The notes: generated by a model from the letters alone, not told the origin. Shown: positions 43,365-52,369, counted from the stretch's first letter. The stretch: DNA of 64,000 bases from Mesorhizobium sp. (GCF_017306585.1 NZ_JAFKIC010000115.1:1-64000); one strand, 5' to 3'. Numbers and translations: made by a program.

Positions 43365-46246
43365 CCGCATCACGTCTCACAAGAGGCGGGAGTGCCATAG
43401 ACCGCACGCGGCCGATCCGCTTCAGCTTCGACGGCGCGACCGTCGAGGGATTTGCCGGCGACACCATCGCCTCGGCACTGCTTGCCAATGACGTCGCGAT
43501 CGTCGGGCGCTCCTTCAAATATCACCGGCCGCGCGGTATCTGGGGCGCCGGCGTAGAGGAGCCCAACGCGCTGGTCGATATTAGCGGCGAGCGGACGACG
43601 CCCAACACGCGCGCCACCACCGAGCCGGCGCGCGAAGGACTGGAGACAAGAAGCGTCAACGCCACGCCCAGCGCGCTGGCGGACCGTAACGCCTTTCTCG
43701 ACCGCTTCGCGCGCTTCATTCCGGCGGCGTTCTACTACAAGACCTTCATGTGGCCGGATTGGCACATGTTCGAGCCGCGCATCCGCGCTATGGCAGGCCT
43801 CGGCAAGGTCGATGCCGGCTGGACTTCGCCGGACACGGCGGACCAGGTCAACCATCACTGCGACGTGCTGGTGGTTGGCGCCGGCCCGGCGGGACTGGCA
43901 GCGGCGAGACTGGCGGCCGGCGCGGGTCTGTCCGTCACCCTGGTCGACGACCAGCAGAGGCCTGGCGGCTCGCTCGGTCACCGGGACGGCGAGATCGACG
44001 GCAGGCCGGCTTCGGTCTGGGCCGAAGAGACGGTGGCGGCGCTTGTCGCCGACGGCCATAAGGTCCTGCCTTCGACTACCGCCTTCGGAATCTATGACCA
44101 CAACCTGGTCGGATTGAACCAGCGCCATTTCGACGGCCGGCCGGACACGCTGTGGCGGGTCAGGCCGCGCCGGATCGTGCTGGCGACAGGCGCGATAGAG
44201 CGCCCCTTGCCTTTCGCCAACAACGACCTTCCCGGCATCCTGTCGGCGGATGCGGGGCTGAGCTACCTCAAGCGGCATGCGGTGCTGGCCGGCCGCCGCA
44301 TCGTCGTCGCCACAAACAATGATAGCGCCTATGAAGTGGCGCAGGCTGTTGTCGAGGCCGGCGCCGATGTCACGCTTGTCGATATCAGGCGCGACGGCGC
44401 GCCCGCCCTGCCCGCCAAGGTGCGGACGATCAAAGGACGCGCGCTCGCCTCCGCAAGCGGCAGGCTGCGCGTCGAAGGCGTCACGCTGGACGACGGCACC
44501 AAACTTGAGGCCGACTGCGTGCTGGTCTCGGGCGGCTGGACGCCGACTATCCATCTGTTCTGCCACGCCAAGGGCAAGCTCGCGTGGAGCGAGGCGCGCG
44601 CCGCCTTCCTGCCGGGCGATCCCGTCGACGGGATCGCGGTTGCCGGCGCCGCCGCCGGCGCGGTCTCCCTGTCGGACGTCTTCGCCAGCGCCGAGAAAGC
44701 CATTGCCGCATCCGGGCCGACGAAGGTGACCGTGCCGCGCAGCACCGGGCCGGAGGCGACAGGCGGTATCAGCGCCGCATGGCCCAAGCCCGGTTCGAAA
44801 GGGCGGATCTGGATCGACTACCAGAACGACGTGACGGTGAAGGACGTCGAACTGGCGGCGCGCGAGAACTTCGTCTCGGTCGAGCATCTGAAGCGCTACA
44901 CCACGCTCGGCATGGCGACCGACCAGGGCAAGACCTCCAACCTGCCCGGCCTGGCACTGATGGCCGGCATTACCGGCCGCACCGTGCCGGAGGTCGGCAC
45001 CACCACCTACCGGCCGCCCTTCACGCCGGTGCCGCTGGCGAGCTTTGCCGGCGCGCGCGCCGGGGCGTTGATGGCGCCCGTGCGGCGGCTGCCGCTGGAG
45101 AATGTCCATCGCGAAAGCGGCGCGGTGTTCCAGGAATATGGCGGCTGGCTGCGGCCTGCCCATTATGGCGGGGCCGGAGCCGACGCGGATCGCTCGATCG
45201 CGGATGAGGCGCGGCGCGCCCGCCAGTCGGTGGCGCTGTTCGACGGCTCGACGCTGGGCAAGATCGAGGTGATCGGCCCGAAGGCCGCCGAGTTCGTCGA
45301 TTTCCTCTACTACAACACCATGTCGACGCTGAAGCCGGGCCGTTGCCGCTACGGCTTCATGCTTTCGGAAAACGGCGTGGTCTTCGACGACGGCGTGCTG
45401 GTGCGGCTGGACGAGCACCGCTTCGTGGTGTCCTGCTCGTCCTCGCATGTGGCGGCCGTGCACGCCCGCCTGGAGGAATGGCGCCAGGACCGCTTTGGCC
45501 GTGAGGCGATCTATATCCACAATGCCACTTCGGAGATGGCGACGCTGACGGTATCCGGACCGAATGCCAGAAAACTGCTCGAAACAGTCGGTCTCGGCCT
45601 CTCGCTGGACGAGGCCGACCTGCCGCATATGGCGGTCAGCCACGGCACTTATGCCGGCGACGAGGTCCGCATCGCCCGCGTTAGCTTCACGGGCGACAGA
45701 AGTTACGAAATCTCGATCCGCGCCGATCGCGCCGAGCCGCTCTGGGCGCATCTGCGCGAGGCCGGCAAGGCTTTCGATGCCGTTCTCATCGGCCTGGAAG
45801 CGTTGATGATCCTGCGCGCCGAAAAGGGCTTCATCGTCATCGGCAAGGACACGGACGGCACGACGCTGCCGCACGACCTGGGCAGCGAAGGACCCCGTGC
45901 CAAGCGCCAGACCGAATATGTCGGCCGCCGCTCGCTGTTCACGCAGGAGGCCTCGCGAAACAACCGCCTGCAGCTTGTCGGCCTGACAGTGCCATCCGGC
46001 GAGCCGCCGCTGGCGACCGGCGCGCATGGCATCAAACGAGGCGATGGCAGACTGCACAGCCAAGGCTTCGTCACCTCGAGCTACCAGAGCCCGACGCTTG
46101 GCCGGCCCATCGCGCTCGGCCTGATCGAGCGAGGTGCTGCCCGTCATGGCGAGACGATCGAAATCCAGCATCTCGGCAAGATCAGCAGCGCGACGATCGC
46201 CGCGCCCTGCGCCTTCGACCAGGCGGGAGACCGGCTCCATGCGTGA
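43361..46246 (+). CDS. soxA: Sarcosine oxidase alpha subunit
   Basis: A 961-residue subunit, the normal SoxA length. The N-terminal 2Fe-2S-like ferredoxin fold (IRFSFDGATVEGFAGDTIASALLAND) is followed by the NAD-binding domain (VLVVGAGPAGLAAARLA near residue 170) and a C-terminal GcvT-type folate domain beginning near residue 590 (HRESGAVFQEYGGWLRPAHY). Folate chemistry on the released methylene occurs in the last domain. GGAGGG lies upstream of the ATG at 43361. Its stop overlaps soxG by 8 bases. Confidence 0.93.
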   Translation: MTASRLTRGGSAIDRTRPIRFSFDGATVEGFAGDTIASALLANDVAIVGRSFKYHRPRGIWGAGVEEPNALVDISGERTTPNTRATTEPAREGLETRSVNATPSALADRNAFLDRFARFIPAAFYYKTFMWPDWHMFEPRIRAMAGLGKVDAGWTSPDTADQVNHHCDVLVVGAGPAGLAAARLAAGAGLSVTLVDDQQRPGGSLGHRDGEIDGRPASVWAEETVAALVADGHKVLPSTTAFGIYDHNLVGLNQRHFDGRPDTLWRVRPRRIVLATGAIERPLPFANNDLPGILSADAGLSYLKRHAVLAGRRIVVATNNDSAYEVAQAVVEAGADVTLVDIRRDGAPALPAKVRTIKGRALASASGRLRVEGVTLDDGTKLEADCVLVSGGWTPTIHLFCHAKGKLAWSEARAAFLPGDPVDGIAVAGAAAGAVSLSDVFASAEKAIAASGPTKVTVPRSTGPEATGGISAAWPKPGSKGRIWIDYQNDVTVKDVELAARENFVSVEHLKRYTTLGMATDQGKTSNLPGLALMAGITGRTVPEVGTTTYRPPFTPVPLASFAGARAGALMAPVRRLPLENVHRESGAVFQEYGGWLRPAHYGGAGADADRSIADEARRARQSVALFDGSTLGKIEVIGPKAAEFVDFLYYNTMSTLKPGRCRYGFMLSENGVVFDDGVLVRLDEHRFVVSCSSSHVAAVHARLEEWRQDRFGREAIYIHNATSEMATLTVSGPNARKLLETVGLGLSLDEADLPHMAVSHGTYAGDEVRIARVSFTGDRSYEISIRADRAEPLWAHLREAGKAFDAVLIGLEALMILRAEKGFIVIGKDTDGTTLPHDLGSEGPRAKRQTEYVGRRSLFTQEASRNNRLQLVGLTVPSGEPPLATGAHGIKRGDGRLHSQGFVTSSYQSPTLGRPIALGLIERGAARHGETIEIQHLGKISSATIAAPCAFDQAGDRLHA

Positions 46247-46778
46247 CCTAGCGGAAAAATGGCCCATCGCGCCTGACTGGCGAAGCGCCGCGATCGAAGT
46301 GACTGGTCTGAAGATCAGGCCGGTGTCGGGGTTACACCAGCGGCTGGTCAGCGGCGATCTCGGCGCATGGGCCGAGGCATCCGGCTTCGATGGGACGGTC
46401 GTCGGCGCATTCGGCCCGGCCGAGGGCATACGCTACTCCATTCGCGTGGCGCGAGACCGCGTCCTTGCGGTATCCACCACGCCCATCGGCATGGCCACGG
46501 GCTGGTTCGCCCAAGGTTTCGCGGTGACGGAGATCAGCGCCGGGCTGCAGGTGTTCGAAGTCGAGGGCGCCGCGCTCGATGCTTTCATCGCGCGCGCCAC
46601 GACACTTGATCCGAACCAGCCGAGCGCGAGCGCGGCCCTATCCTTCGCCGGCATCAGCGCTTTCGTCTACCGCCACGAGGGCAAGCTGCGCATCCATGTC
46701 GATCGTGGCCTCGCCGGCTATCTCTGGACCTGGATGGAAAAGGCCTCAGGCAACATTTCCGTCGGACCAAGCAGCTAG
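46239..46778 (+). CDS. soxG: Sarcosine oxidase gamma subunit
   Basis: A 179-residue subunit of the SoxG family (a small GcvT-like fold). VVGAFGPAEGIRYSIRVARD and the closing FVYRHEGKLRIHVDRGLAGYL are recognisable. It overlaps soxA by 8 bases, completing the order soxB-soxD-soxA-soxG. The folate genes that often follow (purU, glyA, folD) are absent here. The identity comes mainly from size and position, with family features in the second half. Confidence 0.88.
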   Translation: MRDLAEKWPIAPDWRSAAIEVTGLKIRPVSGLHQRLVSGDLGAWAEASGFDGTVVGAFGPAEGIRYSIRVARDRVLAVSTTPIGMATGWFAQGFAVTEISAGLQVFEVEGAALDAFIARATTLDPNQPSASAALSFAGISAFVYRHEGKLRIHVDRGLAGYLWTWMEKASGNISVGPSS

Positions 46779-46888
46779 CCGACACGATACCGGCGCGGGC
46801 GATCCCTGTTCCCGGTCGAGAGAAGATGCTTTCATGCCCGTGGGGGCGATGACAGGCCGTCGCCCCTATACAGGAGCAATTGCCGATC

Positions 46889-47563
46889 ATGGCGCAAAAG
46901 CATACGAGCCGGTCATCGCCCCATCCCTGGATCGACACGGTCTGGCAAACCGTGTGTTTGAGCGACGGCATCTATAAATCAACGCCTGACGGTTCGTGGG
47001 ACCTGATCCTCAGCGTCGCGCCGGATGGCCGATCCGCGGTCTTCTTGAGCGGTCAGGCAACCGAGCCTGTCGAGGTGCCATATGTCGAAGGCGAACACTC
47101 TGTCGTCATCTCCTTTGCCGCCCATGTCTATCTGGCGCATGACCGGCAGGTGCGAACCGGCGCGGCGATCCGTTTCCTGGACGTGAGGGAAGACAGATTC
47201 CTGTTGGACGGCGTGGAGCTGCCATTACCGACGTTCCTCGACGCCGAAACCCTTGTCGACCAGATGATCGCGGCAGGGCTGCTCCTGTCCGACGACGTCG
47301 TGGCGAGGGCTTTCACCGAGCAGCCAAAGGCTGCCTCCAAGCGCTCGGTGCAGGGGCATTTCAAGAACACCACCGGAATTACGCAGAAGGATTTTCAGGT
47401 GATCCGCCGCGCCCAGGAGGCGGTGCGGCGGCTCAAGGCCGGCCAAAGCGGCGCGGCGGTGGCTTTCGACCTGGGCTATACGGACCAACCGCACATGATC
47501 AGATCCATAAAGAAGATAATGGGGTCGTTGCCGTCGAACCTGGACGCCGTCCACAAGATCTGA
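46889..47563 (+). CDS. AraC-family transcriptional regulator
   Basis: A protein of about 224 residues. The C-terminal double helix-turn-helix of AraC type is at about residues 140-215 (SKRSVQGHFKNTTGITQKDF, then RAQEAVRRLKAGQSGAAVAF, then DLGYTDQPHMIRSIKK). The N-terminal part is a short sensing domain, smaller than usual. The ATG at 46889 is 12 bases behind AGGAG; a TTG at 46880 is only 3 bases behind it, so the start is uncertain. It converges with the epoxide hydrolase gene and is a candidate regulator of it. Confidence 0.78.
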   Translation: MAQKHTSRSSPHPWIDTVWQTVCLSDGIYKSTPDGSWDLILSVAPDGRSAVFLSGQATEPVEVPYVEGEHSVVISFAAHVYLAHDRQVRTGAAIRFLDVREDRFLLDGVELPLPTFLDAETLVDQMIAAGLLLSDDVVARAFTEQPKAASKRSVQGHFKNTTGITQKDFQVIRRAQEAVRRLKAGQSGAAVAFDLGYTDQPHMIRSIKKIMGSLPSNLDAVHKI

Positions 47564-47589
47564 CGCCGGTCGAAAATTCGCCCGGCGTC
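47562..47589. terminator. Bidirectional terminator hairpin
   Basis: GACGCCGG and CCGGCGTC form a perfect 8-bp stem around a loop that itself can pair (CGAA-AA-TTCG). It begins in the araC stop codon and lies in the 44-bp gap between two converging genes. It has no long T-tract on either side. Confidence 0.55.
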
Positions 47590-47607
47590 GAATGGCTCAG
47601 GGTTACC

Positions 47608-48726
47608 CTATTTCGCGACAAGGGCGGCGAACTGCCTGATGTCCTCGACAAAGAAAGCGGGATCCTCCCAGGCGGCGAAATGACCCGCCTTTTCCATATC
47701 GTGAAACTGGACGACATTTCCCGAAGTCTGGCGATCCGCCCACGCACGGGGCAAGCGGACACCGCCGGGGATAGGCGCTTCCGTCGCCACCGCCACCGGC
47801 ACGCCGGTGTTCCTGCCCTTGATCGTCGCCGGCTGCATGGCGTTCTGACTGTAGATGCGGAAGGACGAGGCGGCCGTTTCCGTCAGCCAGTAGATCATGA
47901 TGTTGGTCAACAGCTCGTCGCGGCCAAATCTGGCATCCGCTTCACCGCCGACGCCCATTCCGGCCATGAAGCTCATGATCCATGCCGCAAGTCCGACCGG
48001 CGAGTCGTTCATGGCGAAGGCAAGGCTCTGCGGCTTTGTGGCCTGGACCAGATTGAAGGCGCCATGGGCGAAGAACCATTGCTGGATCGCCCCGGCATAG
48101 GCCTGTTCCGGACCGCTGAGCGCTCCGAAATCCGTGGTGTGATCGGGGTAGCCAACATCGGTCAGATGGGAACCGACAAGCTTGTCGGGATGGCGCTGCG
48201 CCAGCGACATGGCGATCACCGACCCGAGATCGCCTCCCGCCACGATGAAGCGGTCGTAGCCCAGGACATCATTCATCAGCCGGGCAAGCATGTCGGCCAC
48301 CTTGTCGGCAGGCAGGGCCGTCTTCCCGGAAAAGCCGGTCCCCGGAATGGACGGCACGACAACATGAAATTGCTCAGCCAGCGCGCCCACCACCTTGTGA
48401 TACCGGTAGAAGCTGTCGGGCCAGCCGTGAAGCAGGAGGAGTGCCGTCGCGCCCTTCTTCGTCGACGGCTGATGCACGAAATGCAGGTCGGTCCCTTCGA
48501 CGTCGACCTTGTAATTCGGCAAGGCGTTCAGGTCCGCCTCGGCCTTTCGCCAGTCGTACTCATGAAGCCAGTAGTCGGTCAGCTTCTTCATGTAGTCGAG
48601 ATTCGTTCCGGCCATCCATCCAGCTCCATCGGGCTCATCCGGCCAGCGTGTGTGCCGCAGGCGCGCCTTGAGATCGGCAAGCTGTTCATCGAAAATGGCG
48701 ATCGTGAATGGTGTGGGCTTGTCCAT
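47608..48726 (-). CDS. Epoxide hydrolase (alpha/beta hydrolase with EHN domain)
   Basis: A 372-residue soluble epoxide hydrolase. The N-terminal EHN cap (FDEQLADLKARLRHTRWPDE) is followed by the oxyanion motif HGWPDS (100-105), the nucleophile Asp166 (AGGDLGS), the IPGTGFSG segment and a C-terminal His in EKAGHFAAWEDP. No signal peptide is seen. It opens epoxides to diols, usually for detoxification or catabolism of aromatic or terpenoid epoxides. The upstream region carries a perfect 12-bp palindrome. Confidence 0.85.
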   Translation of the reverse strand: MDKPTPFTIAIFDEQLADLKARLRHTRWPDEPDGAGWMAGTNLDYMKKLTDYWLHEYDWRKAEADLNALPNYKVDVEGTDLHFVHQPSTKKGATALLLLHGWPDSFYRYHKVVGALAEQFHVVVPSIPGTGFSGKTALPADKVADMLARLMNDVLGYDRFIVAGGDLGSVIAMSLAQRHPDKLVGSHLTDVGYPDHTTDFGALSGPEQAYAGAIQQWFFAHGAFNLVQATKPQSLAFAMNDSPVGLAAWIMSFMAGMGVGGEADARFGRDELLTNIMIYWLTETAASSFRIYSQNAMQPATIKGRNTGVPVAVATEAPIPGGVRLPRAWADRQTSGNVVQFHDMEKAGHFAAWEDPAFFVEDIRQFAALVAK

Positions 48727-49020
48727 GGCGGTGTTCTCCCGTGAGGCGGGGCCGCGATTGGCAAGGTCGGGAAATGCTGTTGCCGTCAGGCTTTCGCAAA
48801 TTCTCGACGGTGCTTGTTCGCGGCTCCTGGTTTGTTCGATGAAGTCAAACTAGGGGAGCCCCGGCGGGACAGATTGTAAATTTGCGCAAATCATCGCGTC
48901 AAAGCGCTTGGTAGGCGGTCGCCCTTCTCCTGCGCCTTTGACGTGGGAGGAATGTTCAAGCCGGGTGACGCGGCCTCCGACAGCAGAGGATACCAATGAC
49001 TGGAAGAGCTGTCGGTTCGC
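48727..49020. other. Promoter-bearing spacer upstream of the epoxide hydrolase
   Basis: No gene is seen in this 294-bp stretch. It contains the epoxide hydrolase promoter region and a perfect palindrome ATTTGCGCAAAT at 48880-48891. The last bases before 49020 follow the stop of the membrane-protein gene on the same strand. Confidence 0.5.
48876..48891. promoter_or_regulatory. Palindromic candidate operator upstream of the epoxide hydrolase
   Basis: GTAAATTTGCGCAAAT includes the perfect 12-bp palindrome ATTTGCGCAAAT, 154 bp upstream of the start. A related GTAAATTGCACGTAAG lies at 49557-49572 upstream of the next minus-strand gene, so the AraC-type regulator nearby may act on both. Confidence 0.35.
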
Positions 49021-49506
49021 TCAGAGCGTGAACGACCAGAACAGGCATGCCAGCGTCGCCGCGGCGAAGACCACGAAGAACAGGCTGCGCAACAGTATGT
49101 TGCGCCGCAATTCGTTCATGACGAAATGACAGCCGACGACCGCCACCGCGAACAGGAACCGCCAGTTCAGCAGCGCGGCCAGAACGCCGCTCTGGCCGAA
49201 GGCCCATCTGGCGAGGAGCCCGCCAACGATGGTGGCAAACAGCACGATGACCGTCCAGAAGATCGCGTCGGCGGCATGGGTGAGCACGATGCTCGCGGCC
49301 CGGATCGGCAGGATCATCATCAGCAGCGCGCTGAAGAAATAGACGGCGGCCAGCGGGATGAAGGTGGCGGCATCGGCGATGCCGTCGAGGCGCTTCACGC
49401 CGAACGCGCCATAGGGATAGCCGTGCCGTGCGACCGCCAGGCTGAGCGCCATGAGCAAAGCCGTCAGCACGGTGACGAGCGCGAAGGTCGTGAGAGCTTT
49501 GCTCAT
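49021..49506 (-). CDS. Small integral membrane protein, unknown function
   Basis: A 161-residue protein with about five predicted membrane spans: TFALVTVLTALLMALSLAVA, AATFIPLAAVYFFSALLMMI, AADAIFWTVIVLFATIVGG, FLFAVAVVGCHFVMNEL and LLRSLFFVVFAAATLACLF. I do not recognise the family. The loops are short and basic residues favour a cytoplasmic C-terminal part. Translation probably depends on a hairpin that covers the ribosome binding site. It has no clear operon partner. Confidence 0.7.
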   Translation of the reverse strand: MSKALTTFALVTVLTALLMALSLAVARHGYPYGAFGVKRLDGIADAATFIPLAAVYFFSALLMMILPIRAASIVLTHAADAIFWTVIVLFATIVGGLLARWAFGQSGVLAALLNWRFLFAVAVVGCHFVMNELRRNILLRSLFFVVFAAATLACLFWSFTL

Positions 49507-49509
49507 GAT

Positions 49510-49539
49510 GTTCCTGTCCAGTGCGAATCAGACAGGAAC
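49510..49539 (-). promoter_or_regulatory. Hairpin enclosing the ribosome binding site
   Basis: On the minus strand GTTCCTGTC and GACAGGAAC are perfect 9-bp arms with a 12-base loop. The second arm contains the AGGA ribosome binding site, 5 bases from the ATG at 49506. When folded, the stem would hide it, so translation should be controlled by melting, a ligand, a protein or an antisense RNA. Confidence 0.6.
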
Positions 49540-49612
49540 CGTTTTATCGGGCGCTCGTAAATTGCACGTAAGCGCGACGCGCCCGGGCGGGTTATCGATC
49601 ACCGCAATATGC

Positions 49613-50173
49613 CTACTCGGCGGCAATCCTGCCGGCCGAGCGGTTGGCCAGCACGAAGCCGACCTCGTCCACCGCCTGCGATGCGCGCTTCAGGATCGCC
49701 TCGGAGCGCAGAGCGCCGTCGGTGAAGTCCTTGTCGGTGGCATAAACGGCGGTCGGCAGCGCAAAGGCCTCGAAGAAGCCGAACAGCGGCCGCAGCTGAT
49801 GCTCGACGATCAGGGCGTGGCGCTCGCCGCCGCCGGTGGCGGTCAACAGGATCGGCTTTCCACGCAAAGCTGCGGGATCGATCAGGTCGAAGAAGTGCTT
49901 GAACAGACCGGTGTAGCTGCCCTTGTAGGTGGGCGAGCCGACCACCAGCACATCTGCCGCCAGAACCTGCCCCAGGATCGCCTGGGCCTGTTCGTCGAGG
50001 TCCCTCGCCCATCTGGCCGTGCCCAGCGAGGACCCGACATCCTCGATGTCATAGGTAACAGCCGACAGGCCATGGCGGACGGCTATGTCCCTGGTGACGA
50101 GCTCGACGAAGGCGCGCGTCTTGGACGGCCGGGTGACGTTGCCGGAAAAGCCGACGACTGTTGGATTTGACAT
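49613..50173 (-). CDS. msuE: NAD(P)H-dependent FMN reductase, MsuE type
   Basis: A 186-residue flavodoxin-fold reductase. The FMN motif is FSGNVTRPSKTR (9-20), and GSPTYKGSYTGLFKHFFDLID is the conserved flavin/dimer segment of SsuE/MsuE proteins. It supplies FMNH2 to two-component monooxygenases such as SfnG and SsuD, both encoded in this cluster. It is the last gene of the minus-strand run, 66 bp behind sfnB. Confidence 0.85.
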   Translation of the reverse strand: MSNPTVVGFSGNVTRPSKTRAFVELVTRDIAVRHGLSAVTYDIEDVGSSLGTARWARDLDEQAQAILGQVLAADVLVVGSPTYKGSYTGLFKHFFDLIDPAALRGKPILLTATGGGERHALIVEHQLRPLFGFFEAFALPTAVYATDKDFTDGALRSEAILKRASQAVDEVGFVLANRSAGRIAAE

Positions 50174-50239
50174 GGCGATGGGCCTCTTGGAATGGATCGC
50201 GGGATGTTGTCGTGGCGGACGTCGCCCGCCACCGAAGAC

Positions 50240-51487
50240 TTAGCTCCAGGCGTGCAGCGGCGGCTTTTCGCCGTTGAGGAAGTACTTGCCGAGAATGGAA
50301 TACTTCCAGCGTACGGGGTCGTGCAGCGTGTGGGTGCGGGCATTGCGCCAATGCCGGTCGAGATTGTGCTCGGCCAGCGTCGAGCGCGTGCCGGCCAGCT
50401 CGAACAGCTTGTTGGTGGCGGCGATGGCGATCTCCGTCGACAGGATCTTCGCCTCGGCGGTGACGATCTGGGCGTGCGCCACCGTCTCGGCCGTCGGTTC
50501 CGCCACGGCCTTATCAATGGCGTGGCCGGCCTTTTCCAGCAGCGCCTGTGCCGCGTGCAGGCGCAGCGTGAGGTCGCCGACGGCCTGGATGGTGTAAGGA
50601 TCATCCCAGGCATTGTCGACGCCGCTGTCGATCCAGGCGCGGCTCCTGGTCCTGACGAAATTGACGGTCTCGTCGATCGCCGCCTGGGCGATGCCGGTGT
50701 CCACGGCCACCTGGATGATCTGGAAGATGGCGCCGTCGGCGGTCGGCCTGTCGAAGCCCTTGTAGCCGGGCACCAGATGCGTCTTCGGCACCTTGACGTT
50801 GTCGATGATGACGGTGCCCGACAGCGTGGTGCGCTGGCCGAAGCTCGACCAGTCGTCGATGACGGTGAGGCCCGGCGCGCCACGATCGGCGATGGCGTAC
50901 CAGGCGCGGCCCTGGTCATCGACGGCGACGATCGGCACGAGATGGGCGAGCAGCGCGCCCGACGAATAGAACTTGCGGCCGTTGACGACGACATGGTCGC
51001 CGGCATCGGTGAAGCGGGTCTCGAAATCGGCCGCGCGCTTTGAGCCGAATTCGGAGAAGGCGTTGCCGAACCGCGTGCCTTTCAGCACCTCGGCGAACAG
51101 CAGCCTCTGCTGGTCGATGTCGGCAACGGTGCGGATGGCGGCGACCACGCCGAGATGGTTCTGGGAGATCTGGCCGATCGAGGAGTCGGCCGCCGAGATG
51201 ATCTCGACCACCTTGGCAAGCGTCGCGTAGGAGACCTCGGGGCCGCCGAAGGCCTTGGGCACGTTGATCGACCACAAGCCGCTCTGCGAAAAGGCGTCGA
51301 GTTCGACAACCGGCCAGATCCGCTCACGGTCACGCTTCGACGACTCCTTGACGAATTCGGCGGCGAGCGCATGGGCAACCGCAATTGCTTCGGCGTCATC
51401 CCTGATGATATGCGCCGGCGCCGACGGCCTTGCGACTGGGGGGACGGCGGCGGACGCCTGATCGGTCTTGACGGTCGAGACGGTCAT
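50240..51487 (-). CDS. sfnB: SfnB-family flavin-dependent oxidoreductase (acyl-CoA dehydrogenase fold)
   Basis: A 415-residue enzyme of the DszC/SfnB branch of the acyl-CoA dehydrogenase fold. SINVPKAFGGPEVSYATLAKV, SSIGQISQNHLGV and a C-terminal LDRHWRNARTHTLHDPV block are typical; the last motif distinguishes the monooxygenase branch from true acyl-CoA dehydrogenases. SfnB is induced by sulfur starvation and acts in dimethyl sulfone/sulfonate use; its exact reaction is not settled in the literature I know. It lies between livF and msuE in the same operon. Confidence 0.82.
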   Translation of the reverse strand: MTVSTVKTDQASAAVPPVARPSAPAHIIRDDAEAIAVAHALAAEFVKESSKRDRERIWPVVELDAFSQSGLWSINVPKAFGGPEVSYATLAKVVEIISAADSSIGQISQNHLGVVAAIRTVADIDQQRLLFAEVLKGTRFGNAFSEFGSKRAADFETRFTDAGDHVVVNGRKFYSSGALLAHLVPIVAVDDQGRAWYAIADRGAPGLTVIDDWSSFGQRTTLSGTVIIDNVKVPKTHLVPGYKGFDRPTADGAIFQIIQVAVDTGIAQAAIDETVNFVRTRSRAWIDSGVDNAWDDPYTIQAVGDLTLRLHAAQALLEKAGHAIDKAVAEPTAETVAHAQIVTAEAKILSTEIAIAATNKLFELAGTRSTLAEHNLDRHWRNARTHTLHDPVRWKYSILGKYFLNGEKPPLHAWS

Positions 51488-51511
51488 TTCTCTGCTCCTT
51501 GAGATTTCGGT

Positions 51512-52303
51512 TCACACGACGGCATGGAGATGGGTTGAATGGGCAACCGGCGAGGCCTGTTGTCCGAGATAGAAGGCCCTGACGTCCTCGCGCTGGCGCA
51601 GATCGGCGGCCGCGCCGGAGAGAACGGAGACGCCGTTTTCGAGCACCGTGGCCTGGTCGGCATATTTGAGCGCGACAGCGGAGTTCTGCTCGGCGACGAG
51701 TATGGACAGGCCGGTGTCGCGGTTGAGTTTCCTAAGCGTCTGAAAAATGTCCTGGACGATGAGCGGCGCGAGCCCCATCGACGGTTCATCCAGAACCAGC
51801 AGGCGCGGCCGTGACATCAGCGCCCGGCCGATGGCGGTCATCTGCTGCTCGCCGCCCGAGGTCAGCCCGGACAATGTCCGGCGCTTCTCCTTGAGCCGGG
51901 GGAAATAGGCGTAGATGCGCTCGAGGTCGGCATTGATCTCGGCGCGGCGGCCGCTGCGGCCTATCCCGCCGGCTACCAGATTGTCCTCGACGGTGAGGCT
52001 CTTGAAGCAGTGGCGGCTTTCCAGCACCGGCACCAGTCCGGCGCGCACGAGGTCGCCCGGCGTGCGGCGCGATACGTCCGAGCCGTCATAGCGGATCAAG
52101 CCGGAATTGACCTGGCCACGCTCTGCCGGCAACAGGTTGGAGACGGCCTTCAGCGTGGTGGTCTTGCCGGCGCCGTTGGCTCCCAGCAGCGCCAGGATTT
52201 CGCCGCGCCTGATCTGGAAGCCGACGCCATGCAGCGCGGTGATGGCATGGTTGTAGGTGGCGTGCACCGCGTCCACGGCAAGGATGATGTCGTCATTGGG
52301 CAT
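51512..52303 (-). CDS. livF: Branched-chain-type ABC transporter ATP-binding protein (LivF)
   Basis: A 263-residue ATPase with Walker A LGANGAGKTT, signature region LTSGGEQQMTAIGRAL (TSGGE rather than LSGGE) and Walker B LLVLDEPSMGL. The ATG at 52303 has GGAAGC upstream; an earlier in-frame start is less likely. It is separated from the binding-protein gene by a stem-loop. With LivG it powers the importer. Confidence 0.85.
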   Translation of the reverse strand: MPNDDIILAVDAVHATYNHAITALHGVGFQIRRGEILALLGANGAGKTTTLKAVSNLLPAERGQVNSGLIRYDGSDVSRRTPGDLVRAGLVPVLESRHCFKSLTVEDNLVAGGIGRSGRRAEINADLERIYAYFPRLKEKRRTLSGLTSGGEQQMTAIGRALMSRPRLLVLDEPSMGLAPLIVQDIFQTLRKLNRDTGLSILVAEQNSAVALKYADQATVLENGVSVLSGAAADLRQREDVRAFYLGQQASPVAHSTHLHAVV

Positions 52304-52330
52304 GGGCTGCTTCCGTGCTCCGTGCAAGCG

Positions 52331-52359
52331 GGGCGCCGCGGAATATCCGCGGCGCGCCC
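52331..52359 (-). terminator. Stem-loop after the binding-protein gene
   Basis: GGGCGCCGCGG pairs with CCGCGGCGCGCCC around a 5-base AATAT loop, with a two-base bulge. It lies between the binding-protein stop and livF. Such stems usually raise the amount of binding-protein mRNA relative to downstream genes instead of fully ending transcription. Confidence 0.55.
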
Positions 52360-52369
52360 GTTGCTCCGA

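Noticed and set aside
43370-46429. Open frame of about 1000 codons on the minus strand opposite soxA
   Set aside because: It is the antisense shadow of soxA, with Arg/His/Gln-rich low-complexity translation and no family motif.
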